From Comamonas phosphati (GTDB lineage: Bacteria > Pseudomonadota > Gammaproteobacteria > Burkholderiales > Burkholderiaceae_C): a stretch of 64,000 bases of DNA. This document shows positions 9,141 to 17,607 of this stretch, one piece after another. The notes under the pieces are model-generated. The model searched no databases. It was given only the letters and a program-made list of their open reading frames with translations, and was not told where the DNA came from. The DNA is taken from positions 124,001 through 188,000 of the forward strand of contig NZ_BMEU01000001.1 in assembly GCF_014637085.1 (NCBI RefSeq), written 5' to 3'. Both the position numbers and the translations under genes were made by a program. Within the stretch, counting starts at the first letter, position 1. Each line of letters opens with the position of its first letter.

Positions 9141-9485
9141 TCAATCTGTCAGGGCGCGAAGCCTAGCAGCGCGCTCGGCAGGTGGCTCATTGCGCAGTTC
9201 ATTAATCACTTCATCGCGTGTCTTGCCTGGGCCTGTGCTGGGCACGGGGGGCGGGTAATTACTTTCGCCGTAAGAGAGGCGCCCTTGCTGAGTGGCAGCC
9301 ACGGCCTCGGCCTGGACTTGGGCTCGGGTTTCTTCGCTCTTGAAGTGTTCCGGATGAATGATCACCCCAGCTTCATTGTTGGCGGGATGTTCGTATGCTG
9401 CCGATGCAATCCCTGGCAGACTCAGGGTGGCCGCTGCCGCCACGGCAGTGATCATGGAAGAAAGGGAGAGGCGACATTGAGTCAT
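9141..9485 (-). CDS. DUF4148-like secreted protein
   Basis: A 114-aa predicted exported protein. ATG 9485 has a strong AAGGAG at 9491-9497; a longer in-frame start at 9521 lacks one. It has a signal peptide (SSMITAVAAAATLSLPGIASA) and a short mature part with the Burkholderiales DUF4148-type ending (GKTRDEVINELRNE, ERAARL). Function unknown. Small proteins of this kind often accompany metal-resistance two-component systems in Burkholderiales. It is transcribed in the same direction as the regulator pair but 176 bp away, with its own upstream region. Confidence 0.7.
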   Translation of the reverse strand: MTQCRLSLSSMITAVAAAATLSLPGIASAAYEHPANNEAGVIIHPEHFKSEETRAQVQAEAVAATQQGRLSYGESNYPPPVPSTGPGKTRDEVINELRNEPPAERAARLRALTD

Positions 9486-9661
9486 GGTAAAGCTCCTTGT
9501 AGAAGTCGATGAAACTTGCATCTCTCACACCTTGCTCAGGCGATGAGGAGATGTGTTCATCGTAGAAATCTCTACCCAACAGAATCAGGACTGCGTGGTG
9601 AGATTTCTGTCAGCTTTCCCGGGTGCTGATCGCTATGGTGTTCATGGGCAGGGTCACGGTT

Positions 9662-11059
9662 TCATGCCTCGATGGGGAACATCAACGTGAAGCGTGTTCG
9701 CCCACCAGAAGACGCTGCCACGACGACGCCGCCATGCGCTTGCGCAATGGCGCGGGTGATGGCCAGTCCCAAGCCGCTGCCTTCGGCGTCAGGATGAGCA
9801 CGCGAGGGGTCGGCACGGTAGAAGCGATCAAAGAGGCGGGGCAGGATTCGGGGATCGATGTCCTGGCCTGTGTTCTCCACCGCCACGGAGGTGGCGTTCT
9901 CAATGGTTGAGATGCTGATCGTGACATCGCCTGCATCCGGCGTATGGCGCAAGGCGTTGGACAACAGGTTGCTTACCGCGCGGCGGAACATCAGCCGGTC
10001 GCCATCGATGGTTCCATCACCGTCGAGCTGAAGGCGGATGTGCTTCTCTTCCGCCACGGCCTCGTAGAAATCCAGCAATGCCTGGGCTTCCTGGCGCGCG
10101 GAAAACCGTTCCTTGTGCGGCAGATCCACGCCGCGCTCGGTCTTGGCCAGAAACAGCATGTCCGACACCATGCGCGCCAGGCGCTGGAACTCCTCGGCGT
10201 TGGAGGCCAGGATGTCTCGATACGTTGCGGCATCACGCCTGGTCGCCAACGCCACCTGTGTCTGTGTCAGCAGATTGCTGATGGGGGTGCGCAACTCGTG
10301 CGCCAGATCCGATGAGAACTCGGTCAGGCGCTGGAAATCATCCTGCAACCGATCCAGCATGCGATTGAGTTCCCGTGCCAAGTCGGCCATTTCCACCGGA
10401 ACGGCTTCGACCGGCATGCGCTCGGTCAATTTCTGACTGGTGACTGCGGCTGCGCGTGATCGCATTTCACGCAAGGGGGCCAGACCTTGGCGGGCAGCGA
10501 GCCACGACAGCAGGCCACACACAGCGATGGCTGCAGCCACATAAATTGCGAGATTGCGGCGCAGCCCATTCAGAAATTGGATGTGGTGCTTGGTGTCCGC
10601 TGCGATCAGTACCTGCAGAGCTGAATCCGAGTAAGCAGGGGCGACCTCGAAACTCAAGGTGTGAAATTCGGCATCATGGTGCTGCCAAATTCCAAAAGTG
10701 GCTTTCTTATCAGTGCTCAAGACCGTGCCGCGCCCAATGCTGTCAGGCCCTGAATCGGAGGATTGAAAGACGACTTTTTGCTGAGCGTCCTGCACCTGAA
10801 CATAGAGATCGTGGTGGTAGCTCAAGGCTTCGCTCAAGCGCGCGCGCGTGTCATCCGCCGAGCGGGCATTGCGAAGAATCTCCTCGATCAGATGTTGCTT
10901 GTCCTGCAACGCCATCCGATCCAGCTCGACGAAATGCCGCTTGGTTTCGGCCAGAAACAGAATACCCAGCCCCAGCACCACCGCAGCGGCCACCACAGTG
11001 AAAAAGAAGGTCAGGCGCTGGGTCAGCGGAAGTTTGAGCCAATGAGCATGCCGCAACAC
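9662..11059 (-). CDS. Heavy-metal sensor histidine kinase (CzcS/CopS/CusS type)
   Basis: A 465-aa membrane kinase. The helix near residues 15-35 and a second around 170-190 flank a periplasmic sensor domain with several His and Asp residues (HHDAEFHTLSF). HAMP follows, then the H-box DLAHELRTPISNL with His near 255, the N-box FRRAVSNLLSNALRHTP, and G-boxes (GSGLGLAI). The start codon is GTG at 11059, directly after the TAG of the response regulator. The adjacent divergent copper operon suggests it senses periplasmic copper or silver, but Zn/Cd sensing for the nearby czc genes is also possible. Confidence 0.88.
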   Translation of the reverse strand: MLRHAHWLKLPLTQRLTFFFTVVAAAVVLGLGILFLAETKRHFVELDRMALQDKQHLIEEILRNARSADDTRARLSEALSYHHDLYVQVQDAQQKVVFQSSDSGPDSIGRGTVLSTDKKATFGIWQHHDAEFHTLSFEVAPAYSDSALQVLIAADTKHHIQFLNGLRRNLAIYVAAAIAVCGLLSWLAARQGLAPLREMRSRAAAVTSQKLTERMPVEAVPVEMADLARELNRMLDRLQDDFQRLTEFSSDLAHELRTPISNLLTQTQVALATRRDAATYRDILASNAEEFQRLARMVSDMLFLAKTERGVDLPHKERFSARQEAQALLDFYEAVAEEKHIRLQLDGDGTIDGDRLMFRRAVSNLLSNALRHTPDAGDVTISISTIENATSVAVENTGQDIDPRILPRLFDRFYRADPSRAHPDAEGSGLGLAITRAIAQAHGGVVVAASSGGRTRFTLMFPIEA

Positions 11060-11743
11060 CTATTGATCCTCCGGCACATCCAGCACATAGCCCATGCCTC
11101 GCACGGTCTGGATGAGCTTGATGGGATGACCTTCGTCAATCTTCACTCGCAGGCGGCGCATTGCGACTTCGATAACATTTGTGTCGCTGTCGAAGTTCAT
11201 GTCCCACACCTGCGACGCGATCAGCGAGCGCGGCAACACCTCGCCATGGCGGCGCATGAGCAGTTCCAGCAGTCCGAATTCCTTTGCGGTCAGATCAACG
11301 CGCTTGCCGTTGCGGGAAACGCGCCGGCGCAGCAAATCCAGATCCAGATCGGCGACACGCAATACTGTGCTTTCGCTGTTGGCGTGGCCGCGCCGCAAGA
11401 TGATGCGTACACGGGCCAGCAACTCTGCGAACGAGAAGGGCTTGACGAGATAGTCGTCGGCCCCGAGTTCCAGCCCTTTGACGCGATCCTCCACCTGGTC
11501 ACGGGCGGTCAGGAACAGCACGGGCATTTCCAGCCCCCGGTCGCGCAGGGATTGCAGCACTTGCCAGCCATTCAGGCCCGGCAGCATGACATCCAGGATC
11601 ACCAAGTCGTATTCACCCTGTAGCGCCAAATGCAGGCCATCGGCACCGTTGGGCACCAGGTCGCAGATGTAGCCAGCCTCGATCAAGCCCTGGCGCAGGT
11701 ACTCGCCCGTCTTGGGTTCGTCTTCTACGATCAATATCTTCAC
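11060..11743 (-). CDS. OmpR-family metal response regulator
   Basis: A 227-aa regulator: receiver domain with acidic pocket (VEDEP), phospho-acceptor Asp near residue 51 in [10 protein letters not shown], conserved Lys in [11 protein letters not shown], then a winged-helix DNA-binding domain ([20 protein letters not shown]). The best start is GTG 11743, with GGAGAG just upstream; a longer ATG start gives an unlikely leader. It is paired with the kinase with no gap. Two perfect inverted repeats in the region shared with the divergent copper operon are candidate binding sites. It belongs to the CzcR/CopR/IrlR group. Confidence 0.88.
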   Translation of the reverse strand: MKILIVEDEPKTGEYLRQGLIEAGYICDLVPNGADGLHLALQGEYDLVILDVMLPGLNGWQVLQSLRDRGLEMPVLFLTARDQVEDRVKGLELGADDYLVKPFSFAELLARVRIILRRGHANSESTVLRVADLDLDLLRRRVSRNGKRVDLTAKEFGLLELLMRRHGEVLPRSLIASQVWDMNFDSDTNVIEVAMRRLRVKIDEGHPIKLIQTVRGMGYVLDVPEDQ

Positions 11744-11790
11744 GTGGGCTCTCCATTCCATGCTTTTGCAAGAGTGTGCCGAGTTTGGAG

Positions 11791-11805
11791 CTTCATGACA
11801 TGAAG
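11791..11805. promoter_or_regulatory. 15-bp palindrome between regulator and copper operon
   Basis: CTTCATG-A-CATGAAG is a perfect 7-bp inverted repeat centred 55 bp upstream of the response-regulator start and about 100 bp upstream of the copper operon. It is a candidate operator for the response regulator. Confidence 0.45.
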
Positions 11806-11819
11806 ATAATAAAAATGTA

Positions 11820-11832
11820 ATGTTCGGAACAT
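11820..11832. promoter_or_regulatory. Second palindrome in the divergent control region
   Basis: ATGTTC-G-GAACAT is a perfect 6-bp inverted repeat 15 bp from the first palindrome and 67 bp before the first copper gene. The A/T-rich stretch between the two sites could hold promoter elements. Confidence 0.4.
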
Positions 11833-11899
11833 CTGGACGAAAGGGTGGCCTCCTCAGAATCTCCACATCGTGAGATCAAAGACTCTTCCAGAGGAGACC

Positions 11900-12235
11900 A
11901 TGGCTATTTCCCACCGCTTGCCATCCATCAAGGCCCTGCTGCCCTGGGCGCTGGCATTGTTCGCAGGGGCGGCTGCCGCCCAAGTCCCGGCAGATGCCAA
12001 GTCCCCCCAGCCTGCACTGCCGACGAAGTTGCAGTACTCGTCCGCCATTGGCGCTTACCAAGCCTATGCGGATCAGCCCGTGCAATCCTGGCGCGAAGCC
12101 AACGATCGAGTGGGCCGGATCGGTGGCTGGCGAGCCTATGCCAAGGAAATCAAGACCGGCGTGCCCGCATCCGCTCAAGATGCGGCAGGCTCCAACGATG
12201 TACATACAGGTCAGCACCGGGGGGCCAAGCCATGA
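11900..12235 (+). CDS. Secreted protein of a copper operon, unknown function
   Basis: A 111-aa protein. ATG 11900 follows GAGGAGACC. A signal peptide (LLPWALALFAGAAAAQ) is followed by a conserved-looking core, YSSAIGAYQAYADQPVQSW and EANDRVGRIGGWRAYAKE, that I recall from hypothetical proteins beside multicopper oxidases. It is the first gene of the operon and its stop overlaps the start of the TolC-like gene. No Cys or His cluster suggests direct metal binding. A chaperone or assembly role in the periplasm is only a guess. Confidence 0.7.
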   Translation: MAISHRLPSIKALLPWALALFAGAAAAQVPADAKSPQPALPTKLQYSSAIGAYQAYADQPVQSWREANDRVGRIGGWRAYAKEIKTGVPASAQDAAGSNDVHTGQHRGAKP

Positions 12236-13662
12236 TGCCTTTGCGTGCTACGCGCGCCAAGCTGGCGCTGTCCGCGCTCGGTTTGGCGGTGCTGACCGGC
12301 TGTGCCAGTGTCAGCCTGGATCAGAACATCCGGCGTGTCAATGACGAAGCGGGCAGCTTCACTGAAGGCAAGCTTTCTCTGGCACGAACCCAGGAAGAGC
12401 GCGACCAGCGTGCGCAGGCAGCCCAGACCTTGCTGGCGCAGCCGCTGGGGCAGAAGGAGACCGTTCGGTTGGCGCTGGTCAACAGCCCGTCCTTGCAAGC
12501 CCTGCTGGCACAAGGCTGGGCGGAATCTTCCGACGCGGCACAGGTGGGCCGGATTGGCAATCCCATCTTCAGTTTTGAGCGCATGACAGCCGGCCCTGAA
12601 CTGGAACTAGCCCGCGCGTTGTCCGTGGGCCTGCTGGACTTGCTGACTCTGCCGACCCGTAGAGGTGTTGCCACCGGGCTTATCGAGCAGTCTCAACTGC
12701 GCTTGACTGGCGACGTGGTGGATCAGATCACTCGCGTGCGCCAGGCTTGGGTACGCGCGGTCGTTGCGCAGCAGTCCTTCAGCTACGCCAAGCAGGTTTA
12801 TGCGAGCGCCGAGGCGGGAGCGGAACTGGCCAAGCGCATGCAGGGTGCGGGAAACTTCAACCGCATCACCCGCGCACGTGAGCAAGCTTTCTACGCCGAC
12901 GCGGCCACGCGCTTGAGCACGGCTCAGCACCAAGTCACTTCCAGCCGGGAGGAGTTGGTGCGCTTGCTAGGCTTGGATGAAGGGCAAACGCAAGCGCTTC
13001 AGTTGCCGGAACGTTTGCCCGACCTGCCCAAACAGCCGCAGGAGCCTCAGGCAGTGGCCTCCATGGCGACCCAGGCGCGTCTGGATGTTCGCCTGGCGCA
13101 GGCTGGAATGGATTCGGCGGCCAAGGCGCAGGGTTTGACCATGGTGACGAGCTTTACCGACATTGAACTCACCTGGCGTCGCAACACCACCTTCGATAAC
13201 GCTGAAGGTACACGCTCGACCGCGCGTGGCTGGGAGATCGCTGTGCGCCTGCCCATTTTCGACTGGGGCGGGATGCAGCGCTCGGCGATGAATGCCCGCA
13301 CCCTGGCTGCAGCCAACCAGCTCGAAGCCACGGTGCGTTCAGCGGGCTCCAGCTTGCGCGAAAGCTATTCGGCTTATCGCACCGCCTATGACGTGGCGCG
13401 CCACTACCGCGACGAGGTGGTGCCGCTGCGCAAGGTCATCTCGGATGAGAACCAGCTTCTCTACAACGGCATGTTCATCAGCACCTTCGAGTTGCTGGCC
13501 GACGCGCGAGATCAAGTCAGCGCCGTCATGGCGGCCATCGATGCGCAGCAGCAATTCTGGCTGGCCGATGCGGCCTTGCAGGCGTCCGTGATCGGGCGTC
13601 CCACCACCACCAGCTTATCCGTCACGTCCAGCGCGCCCAGCAGCGGCGAAGCCGGCCATTGA
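12232..13662 (+). CDS. TolC-family outer-membrane lipoprotein of the copper operon
   Basis: A 476-aa outer-membrane factor with a lipoprotein signal (LGLAVLTGCAS). It has TolC-type helical repeats (ETVRLALVNSPSLQALLAQ; a second half with LRESYSAYRTAYDVARHY). It is related to CusC-type channels, but no inner-membrane RND pump or adaptor accompanies it here; the following gene is a multicopper oxidase. It may serve a pump encoded elsewhere, including CzcBA upstream, or act with the periplasmic copper proteins. ATG 12232 is followed by a second ATG at 12235; either could be used. Confidence 0.85.
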   Translation: MMPLRATRAKLALSALGLAVLTGCASVSLDQNIRRVNDEAGSFTEGKLSLARTQEERDQRAQAAQTLLAQPLGQKETVRLALVNSPSLQALLAQGWAESSDAAQVGRIGNPIFSFERMTAGPELELARALSVGLLDLLTLPTRRGVATGLIEQSQLRLTGDVVDQITRVRQAWVRAVVAQQSFSYAKQVYASAEAGAELAKRMQGAGNFNRITRAREQAFYADAATRLSTAQHQVTSSREELVRLLGLDEGQTQALQLPERLPDLPKQPQEPQAVASMATQARLDVRLAQAGMDSAAKAQGLTMVTSFTDIELTWRRNTTFDNAEGTRSTARGWEIAVRLPIFDWGGMQRSAMNARTLAAANQLEATVRSAGSSLRESYSAYRTAYDVARHYRDEVVPLRKVISDENQLLYNGMFISTFELLADARDQVSAVMAAIDAQQQFWLADAALQASVIGRPTTTSLSVTSSAPSSGEAGH

Positions 13663-13678
13663 TGCAGAGACGATTGCC

Positions 13679-15091
13679 ATGACATCCAGAAGAGATTTAT
13701 TCAAGTTTGCCGGCATAGCCGGCGGGGCCATCGCCGCCAGCGCGGTGAGCCGCGTAGCAATGGCTGCTCTGCCAGAACCGGTGATCCAAACCAGCCCGAA
13801 CACCATGGCGCCATTGGTGCCCAATTCGGGTCGCCCCTACAACCCGGTGGTCACGCTCAACGGCTGGACACTGCCATGGCGCATGAACCAGGGCGTCAAG
13901 GAGTTCCATCTGGTGGCCGAACCGGTGGTGCGCGAAATGGCACCCGGCATGAAGGCCCACTTGTGGGGTTACAACGGTCAAAGCCCCGGCCCCACGATTG
14001 AAGTGGTGGAAGGCGACCGCGTACGCATCTTCGTCACCAACAAGCTGCCCGAGCACACCAGCGTTCACTGGCATGGTCAGCGTCTGCCCAACGGCATGGA
14101 CGGCGTTGCAGGGTTGAACCAGCCAGCTATCCAACCCGGCGAGACCTACGTCTACGAATTCGTGGCACGCCGACCCGGCACTTTCATGTACCACCCGCAC
14201 GCGGATGAGATGGTACAGATGGCCATGGGCATGATGGGTTTCTGGGTCACGCATCCTAAAGCCCAGCATCCGCTCATCGACGAGGTCCAACGAGATTTCT
14301 GCTTCCTCCTCAATGCTTATGACATTGAGCCTGGAGCAGCCACCCCCAAGGTTGCGGAAATGACCGACTTCAATCTGTGGACATGGAACAGTCGCGTCTT
14401 TCCTGGTATCGATTCCCTGAATGTCCGCCTCAATGACAAGGTTCGCATTCGTATCGGCAATCTCACCATGACCAATCACCCGATGCACCTGCATGGTCAC
14501 GAGTTCTTGGTCACGGGTACCGACGGAGGCCCTACGCCCAAGAGCACGCGCTGGTATGAGGTGACCACGGACGTGGCTGTGGGGCAGATGCGCCAGATCG
14601 AGTTCCTGGCTGACGAAGAAGGCGACTGGGCTTTCCACTGCCACAAGAGCCACCACACCATGAACGCCATGGGTCATAACAACCCCACGCTCATCGGCGT
14701 GGATCATAGTGGCCTGGCCAAGAAGGTCAACAACCTCATCCCAGACTACATGGCCATGGGCGAACGCGGCATGGCCGACATGGGCGAAATGGAAATGCCC
14801 ATTCCCGACAACACCATTCCCATGATGACCGGCCAGGGACCGTTTGGATCAGTGGAGATGGGCGGCATGTTCAGCGTAGTCAAGGTGCGCCGCAACCAAA
14901 AGCCCGGTGATTACAAAGACCCCGGCTGGTTTAAGCATCCCGCAGGCACGGTGGCGCACAAGTACACCGGTCCCATGGCCGAGCCCGCGCGCTTCAGTGC
15001 CGAAGGCGGCCAGTCCATGCCACGCATGCGCAAGCCTGCAACGCCGATCGAAGTCAACGTGCGCAAGCCCACCTCGCATGGCGAGCATTGA
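13679..15091 (+). CDS. Multicopper oxidase, Tat-exported copper-resistance enzyme
   Basis: A 470-aa periplasmic oxidase that probably oxidises Cu(I) to the less toxic Cu(II). The N-terminus has a Tat signal (SRRDLFKFAGIAGG). The copper ligands are visible: HWHG, MYHPHAD, HPMHLHGHEF and HCHKSHHTMNAMGH. Between about residues 355 and 395 it is Met-rich (MGERGMADMGEMEMPIPDN), a trait of copper-handling oxidases such as CopA and CueO. It is located between a TolC-like gene and a cupredoxin gene in one operon. Confidence 0.92.
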   Translation: MTSRRDLFKFAGIAGGAIAASAVSRVAMAALPEPVIQTSPNTMAPLVPNSGRPYNPVVTLNGWTLPWRMNQGVKEFHLVAEPVVREMAPGMKAHLWGYNGQSPGPTIEVVEGDRVRIFVTNKLPEHTSVHWHGQRLPNGMDGVAGLNQPAIQPGETYVYEFVARRPGTFMYHPHADEMVQMAMGMMGFWVTHPKAQHPLIDEVQRDFCFLLNAYDIEPGAATPKVAEMTDFNLWTWNSRVFPGIDSLNVRLNDKVRIRIGNLTMTNHPMHLHGHEFLVTGTDGGPTPKSTRWYEVTTDVAVGQMRQIEFLADEEGDWAFHCHKSHHTMNAMGHNNPTLIGVDHSGLAKKVNNLIPDYMAMGERGMADMGEMEMPIPDNTIPMMTGQGPFGSVEMGGMFSVVKVRRNQKPGDYKDPGWFKHPAGTVAHKYTGPMAEPARFSAEGGQSMPRMRKPATPIEVNVRKPTSHGEH

Positions 15092-15124
15092 GTTTTCCCT
15101 TCAATTTTCAACCGGAGATCATCC

Positions 15125-15622
15125 ATGAAATTCACGCGTTCTACGCTTTCTCAACTCTTCGCCATCGCTGCGCTGGCCGCATCGGGCGCTGCCTTTGCCA
15201 GCGGCAACCACGCTGGCGGCCATGGCCATGACGAGGGTGGCGAAACGGCCATCGGTAAGCCAGGCGTTGCCGCCCAGGCCAAGCGCACCATCAACATCGA
15301 GATGGGCGACAACATGCGCTTCACGCCGTCGAACATTCAGGTCAAGCAGGGTGAAACCGTGCGTTTCGTCGTCAAGAACACGGGGCAAATCAAGCACGAA
15401 CTCAGCCTGGGCACCGAAAAGGAACTGCTGGAGCATCTGGAGCAGATGCGCAAGTTCCCGGACATGGAACATGACGAGCCCAGCAAGGTCACGCTGCAGC
15501 CTGGCAGGCAGGGCGAGATCGTCTGGCAGTTCACCAAGGCGGGAGCCGTGAACTTCGCCTGCCTGATGCCTGGCCACTACGAAGCCGGCATGAAGGGTGT
15601 CGTTCAGGTTGGCAAGAAATAA
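15125..15622 (+). CDS. Periplasmic cupredoxin
   Basis: A 165-aa blue-copper-like protein. A signal peptide (AALAASGAAFA) precedes a His/Gly-rich segment (GNHAGGHGHDEGG) that may bind extra copper. The plastocyanin/azurin fold follows, with likely type-1 ligands His in IKHELSLG and Cys, His and Met in NFACLMPGHYEAGMKG. It may pass electrons or copper to or from the upstream multicopper oxidase. It lies 33 bp after that gene, so the same operon is likely. Confidence 0.88.
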   Translation: MKFTRSTLSQLFAIAALAASGAAFASGNHAGGHGHDEGGETAIGKPGVAAQAKRTINIEMGDNMRFTPSNIQVKQGETVRFVVKNTGQIKHELSLGTEKELLEHLEQMRKFPDMEHDEPSKVTLQPGRQGEIVWQFTKAGAVNFACLMPGHYEAGMKGVVQVGKK

Positions 15623-15660
15623 GCCCATTCCATTTTCCCATTCATACCTGTGAGGACATC

Positions 15661-16002
15661 ATGAACACCATCAAGCAGATGCTCGCCATTTCCGCCCTGG
15701 CCCTGGGCATTGCCTTGCCGCTGACCAGCCATGCGCAAACCGCGTCTGGTCAAGCCCAGACAGCGGCGGCCTCGTCGGCCTCGTGGACCGATGGCGAGAT
15801 CAAGAAGGTCGATGCGGACAATGGCAAGGTCACCATCAAGCACGGCGAGATCAAGAATCTGGACATGCCGGGCATGACCATGGTGTTTACCGCCAAGGAC
15901 AAAAGCATGCTCGCCAACCTGAAGCCAGGCGACAAGGTGAAGTTCGTGGCCGCCAGCGAAGGCGGGAAGCTGGTTGTCACGGAAATCCAAGCTGCGCCCT
16001 GA
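15661..16002 (+). CDS. CusF-like periplasmic copper-binding protein
   Basis: A 113-aa protein with signal peptide (LALGIALPLTSHAQ) and a small beta-barrel of the CusF type. The metal site reads HGEIKNLDMPGMTMVF, with the His and the two Met residues of the MTM motif conserved. The Trp that caps Cu(I) in E. coli CusF is replaced by Met. It probably carries Cu(I)/Ag(I) in the periplasm. It is the last gene of the copper operon, 38 bp behind the cupredoxin. Confidence 0.87.
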   Translation: MNTIKQMLAISALALGIALPLTSHAQTASGQAQTAAASSASWTDGEIKKVDADNGKVTIKHGEIKNLDMPGMTMVFTAKDKSMLANLKPGDKVKFVAASEGGKLVVTEIQAAP

Positions 16003-16185
16003 GCGCGAATTCTGGGGAAGCAGTTCTTTGCGATTTGCGCGAGCCGGAGACGGATGGCCGCCGAAACCAGCGTATCCAAGACCAGCGTCTTCCAGCTCTT
16101 TGGCCTGCAACCGCAGCGCACCGCGGGCTTCAGCTGGACAATGGATTTGCAACTCCAGAAATCACTTTCATAAGGGAGTTGATTC
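16003..16185. other. Intergenic region between copper cargo and transfer module
   Basis: About 180 bp without a supported gene. It separates the metal cargo from the LysR gene and should contain the promoter of the transfer regulator; AAGGGAG lies just before that start. A short minus-strand open frame here looks protein-like but has no start or match that I recognise, and may be a gene remnant from cargo insertion. Confidence 0.4.
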
Positions 16186-17130
16186 ATGGAGTTGCGCCAT
16201 CTGCGTTACTTTCTGGCCGTCGCTGAAGAGCTGCACTTCGCCCGCGCTGCGGAGCGCCTGCACATTGAGCAATCGCCGCTGTCACGTGCCATCAGGGAAC
16301 TGGAAGAAGAACTGGGCGTTCAGCTTTTCGTGCGTACTACCCGCAGCACCCGAATCACTCGTGCCGGAAAACTGTTCATGGAGCATGTCCCCCGTGTCTT
16401 TGCCGCCATGCAGCAGGCCCGAGACAGCGTAAAGGCTGCGGCCAACGGCTATCACGGCCAACTGCGCATTGCGCTGTCCGATGGCATCACGCCATCGCGC
16501 CTGCCGGTGTTGTTGGCGCGTTGCCGGGAGGAAGACCCGGAGGTCGATATCCGACTGTTCGAGGTGCCGCTGGCCAAGCAGATCAAGGGTTTGCACGACG
16601 ACCTGTACGACGTTGGCTTTTCGATGGCCAACGAAGTAGGTGACGGCATCATCGCAGAGTCAGTCTGGGATGATCCGCTGATGGTGGCAGTGCCTGAGCG
16701 CCATCCCTTGCTTGCCTTCAAGCGCGTGCCGCTGGAGGAAGTTCTGCGCTATCCGTTGGTGCTGTGTGACCCGGAGATGTGCGAGGGGCATGCCCGCCAG
16801 ATTGATCGTGTTCTGCGCCGGATGGAGCAGGAACCCTTGATCACCCAGCACGCCGCGACCTTCGACCTGATGATGGCGGTGGTGTCGTCTGGCCTGGCCC
16901 TGGGGCTGGCTGGTGCCGCGCATATCGCCTCCAGCCGAGAGCGGGGTGTGGTGGCACGGCCCCTGGAGGGACGCGCGCCCATGCTCACGACCTACATGCT
17001 GCGCCCAAGTACCGCGCCTTCGCAGGCGCTGGCACGCTTCATTGAACGGGTGGCGGCCATTGAATCGCATGAAGGCGACAAATCTTCAGAGTCCGTCCCA
17101 CCTAACTCTCAAGAGGAGACCGAGCTATGA
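16186..17130 (+). CDS. LysR-type regulator at the head of the transfer genes
   Basis: A 314-aa regulator. The N-terminal winged helix-turn-helix is clear (MELRHLRYFLAVAEELHFARAAERLHIEQSPLSRAI), followed by a linker helix and a substrate-binding-type sensor domain (GQLRIALSDGITPSRLPVLL). A LysR gene just before traG is a fixed part of Tn4371-like elements, where it is named traR and thought to control transfer. Its stop overlaps the start of the EexN gene, so both are coupled. The inducer is unknown. Confidence 0.88.
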   Translation: MELRHLRYFLAVAEELHFARAAERLHIEQSPLSRAIRELEEELGVQLFVRTTRSTRITRAGKLFMEHVPRVFAAMQQARDSVKAAANGYHGQLRIALSDGITPSRLPVLLARCREEDPEVDIRLFEVPLAKQIKGLHDDLYDVGFSMANEVGDGIIAESVWDDPLMVAVPERHPLLAFKRVPLEEVLRYPLVLCDPEMCEGHARQIDRVLRRMEQEPLITQHAATFDLMMAVVSSGLALGLAGAAHIASSRERGVVARPLEGRAPMLTTYMLRPSTAPSQALARFIERVAAIESHEGDKSSESVPPNSQEETEL

Positions 17131-17375
17131 GCAAGATCGTGCTGCTGATGCTCGCGGCCGCATTGACTGCCTGCGGCAAATCCGCACCAACCGAGACCGT
17201 CGAGTCGCTGGTGGCACATCCCGCTCGCCTCAAGGAACTGCGCGAGCAGTGCAAACTGAATCGCGCCAAGCTGGGCGATGAACTGTGCAACCGGGTTGCC
17301 GAAGCGACGAACCGGCGCTTCTTCGGCGATGGCAAGGTGCCATACACGCCGCCCAAGGAACCGCCGAAGTTCTAA
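17127..17375 (+). CDS. EexN-type entry-exclusion lipoprotein
   Basis: An 82-aa lipoprotein. The signal peptide ends in the lipobox LTAC. The short mature part has the EexN pattern, including ESLVAHPARLKELREQC and a second Cys (DELCNRVAEATN). EexN proteins of conjugative elements block entry of a second copy. The C-terminal tail NRRFFGDGKVPYTP closely resembles the tail of TrbJ in the same operon (NRRFLGEGTPYTP), an unexplained shared motif. The gene overlaps the LysR stop by 4 bp and is followed by a terminator-like hairpin before traG. Confidence 0.8.
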   Translation: MSKIVLLMLAAALTACGKSAPTETVESLVAHPARLKELREQCKLNRAKLGDELCNRVAEATNRRFFGDGKVPYTPPKEPPKF

Positions 17376-17418
17376 ACGTGGTCAGTTGACTGCGCAGCAT
17401 CGGATTTTTTCTCAACAC

Positions 17419-17449
17419 GCCGCAGCGCGCCCACGCCTGCGGCATTTTT
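17419..17449 (+). terminator. Terminator-like hairpin between the EexN gene and traG
   Basis: GCCGCAG (17419-17425) and CTGCGGC (17437-17443) form a 7-bp stem, followed at once by ATTTTT. It could end the regulator/EexN transcript or attenuate read-through into the trb operon. Confidence 0.55.
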
Positions 17450-17547
17450 GCATCTTTCGCCCCTGCGCGAATTCTTGTTTTTTCCTCGACCTTTCTTCCG
17501 ATAACGGTCTTTGACCGGCACTGAGCCGGCACCCGATCCTGACGCCT

Positions 17548-17567
17548 GCGGCACACGGTTGTGCCGC
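17548..17567 (+). promoter_or_regulatory. Hairpin in the traG leader
   Basis: GCGGCAC (17548-17554) pairs with GTGCCGC (17561-17567) across a 6-nt loop, 40 bp before the traG start. There is no T-run after it. It may be an operator or a leader RNA element of the transfer operon. Confidence 0.4.
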
Positions 17568-17607
17568 CCTCAACGGAGTGCGTGCAGGAGAAATCGGAGG
17601 CCAGCTT

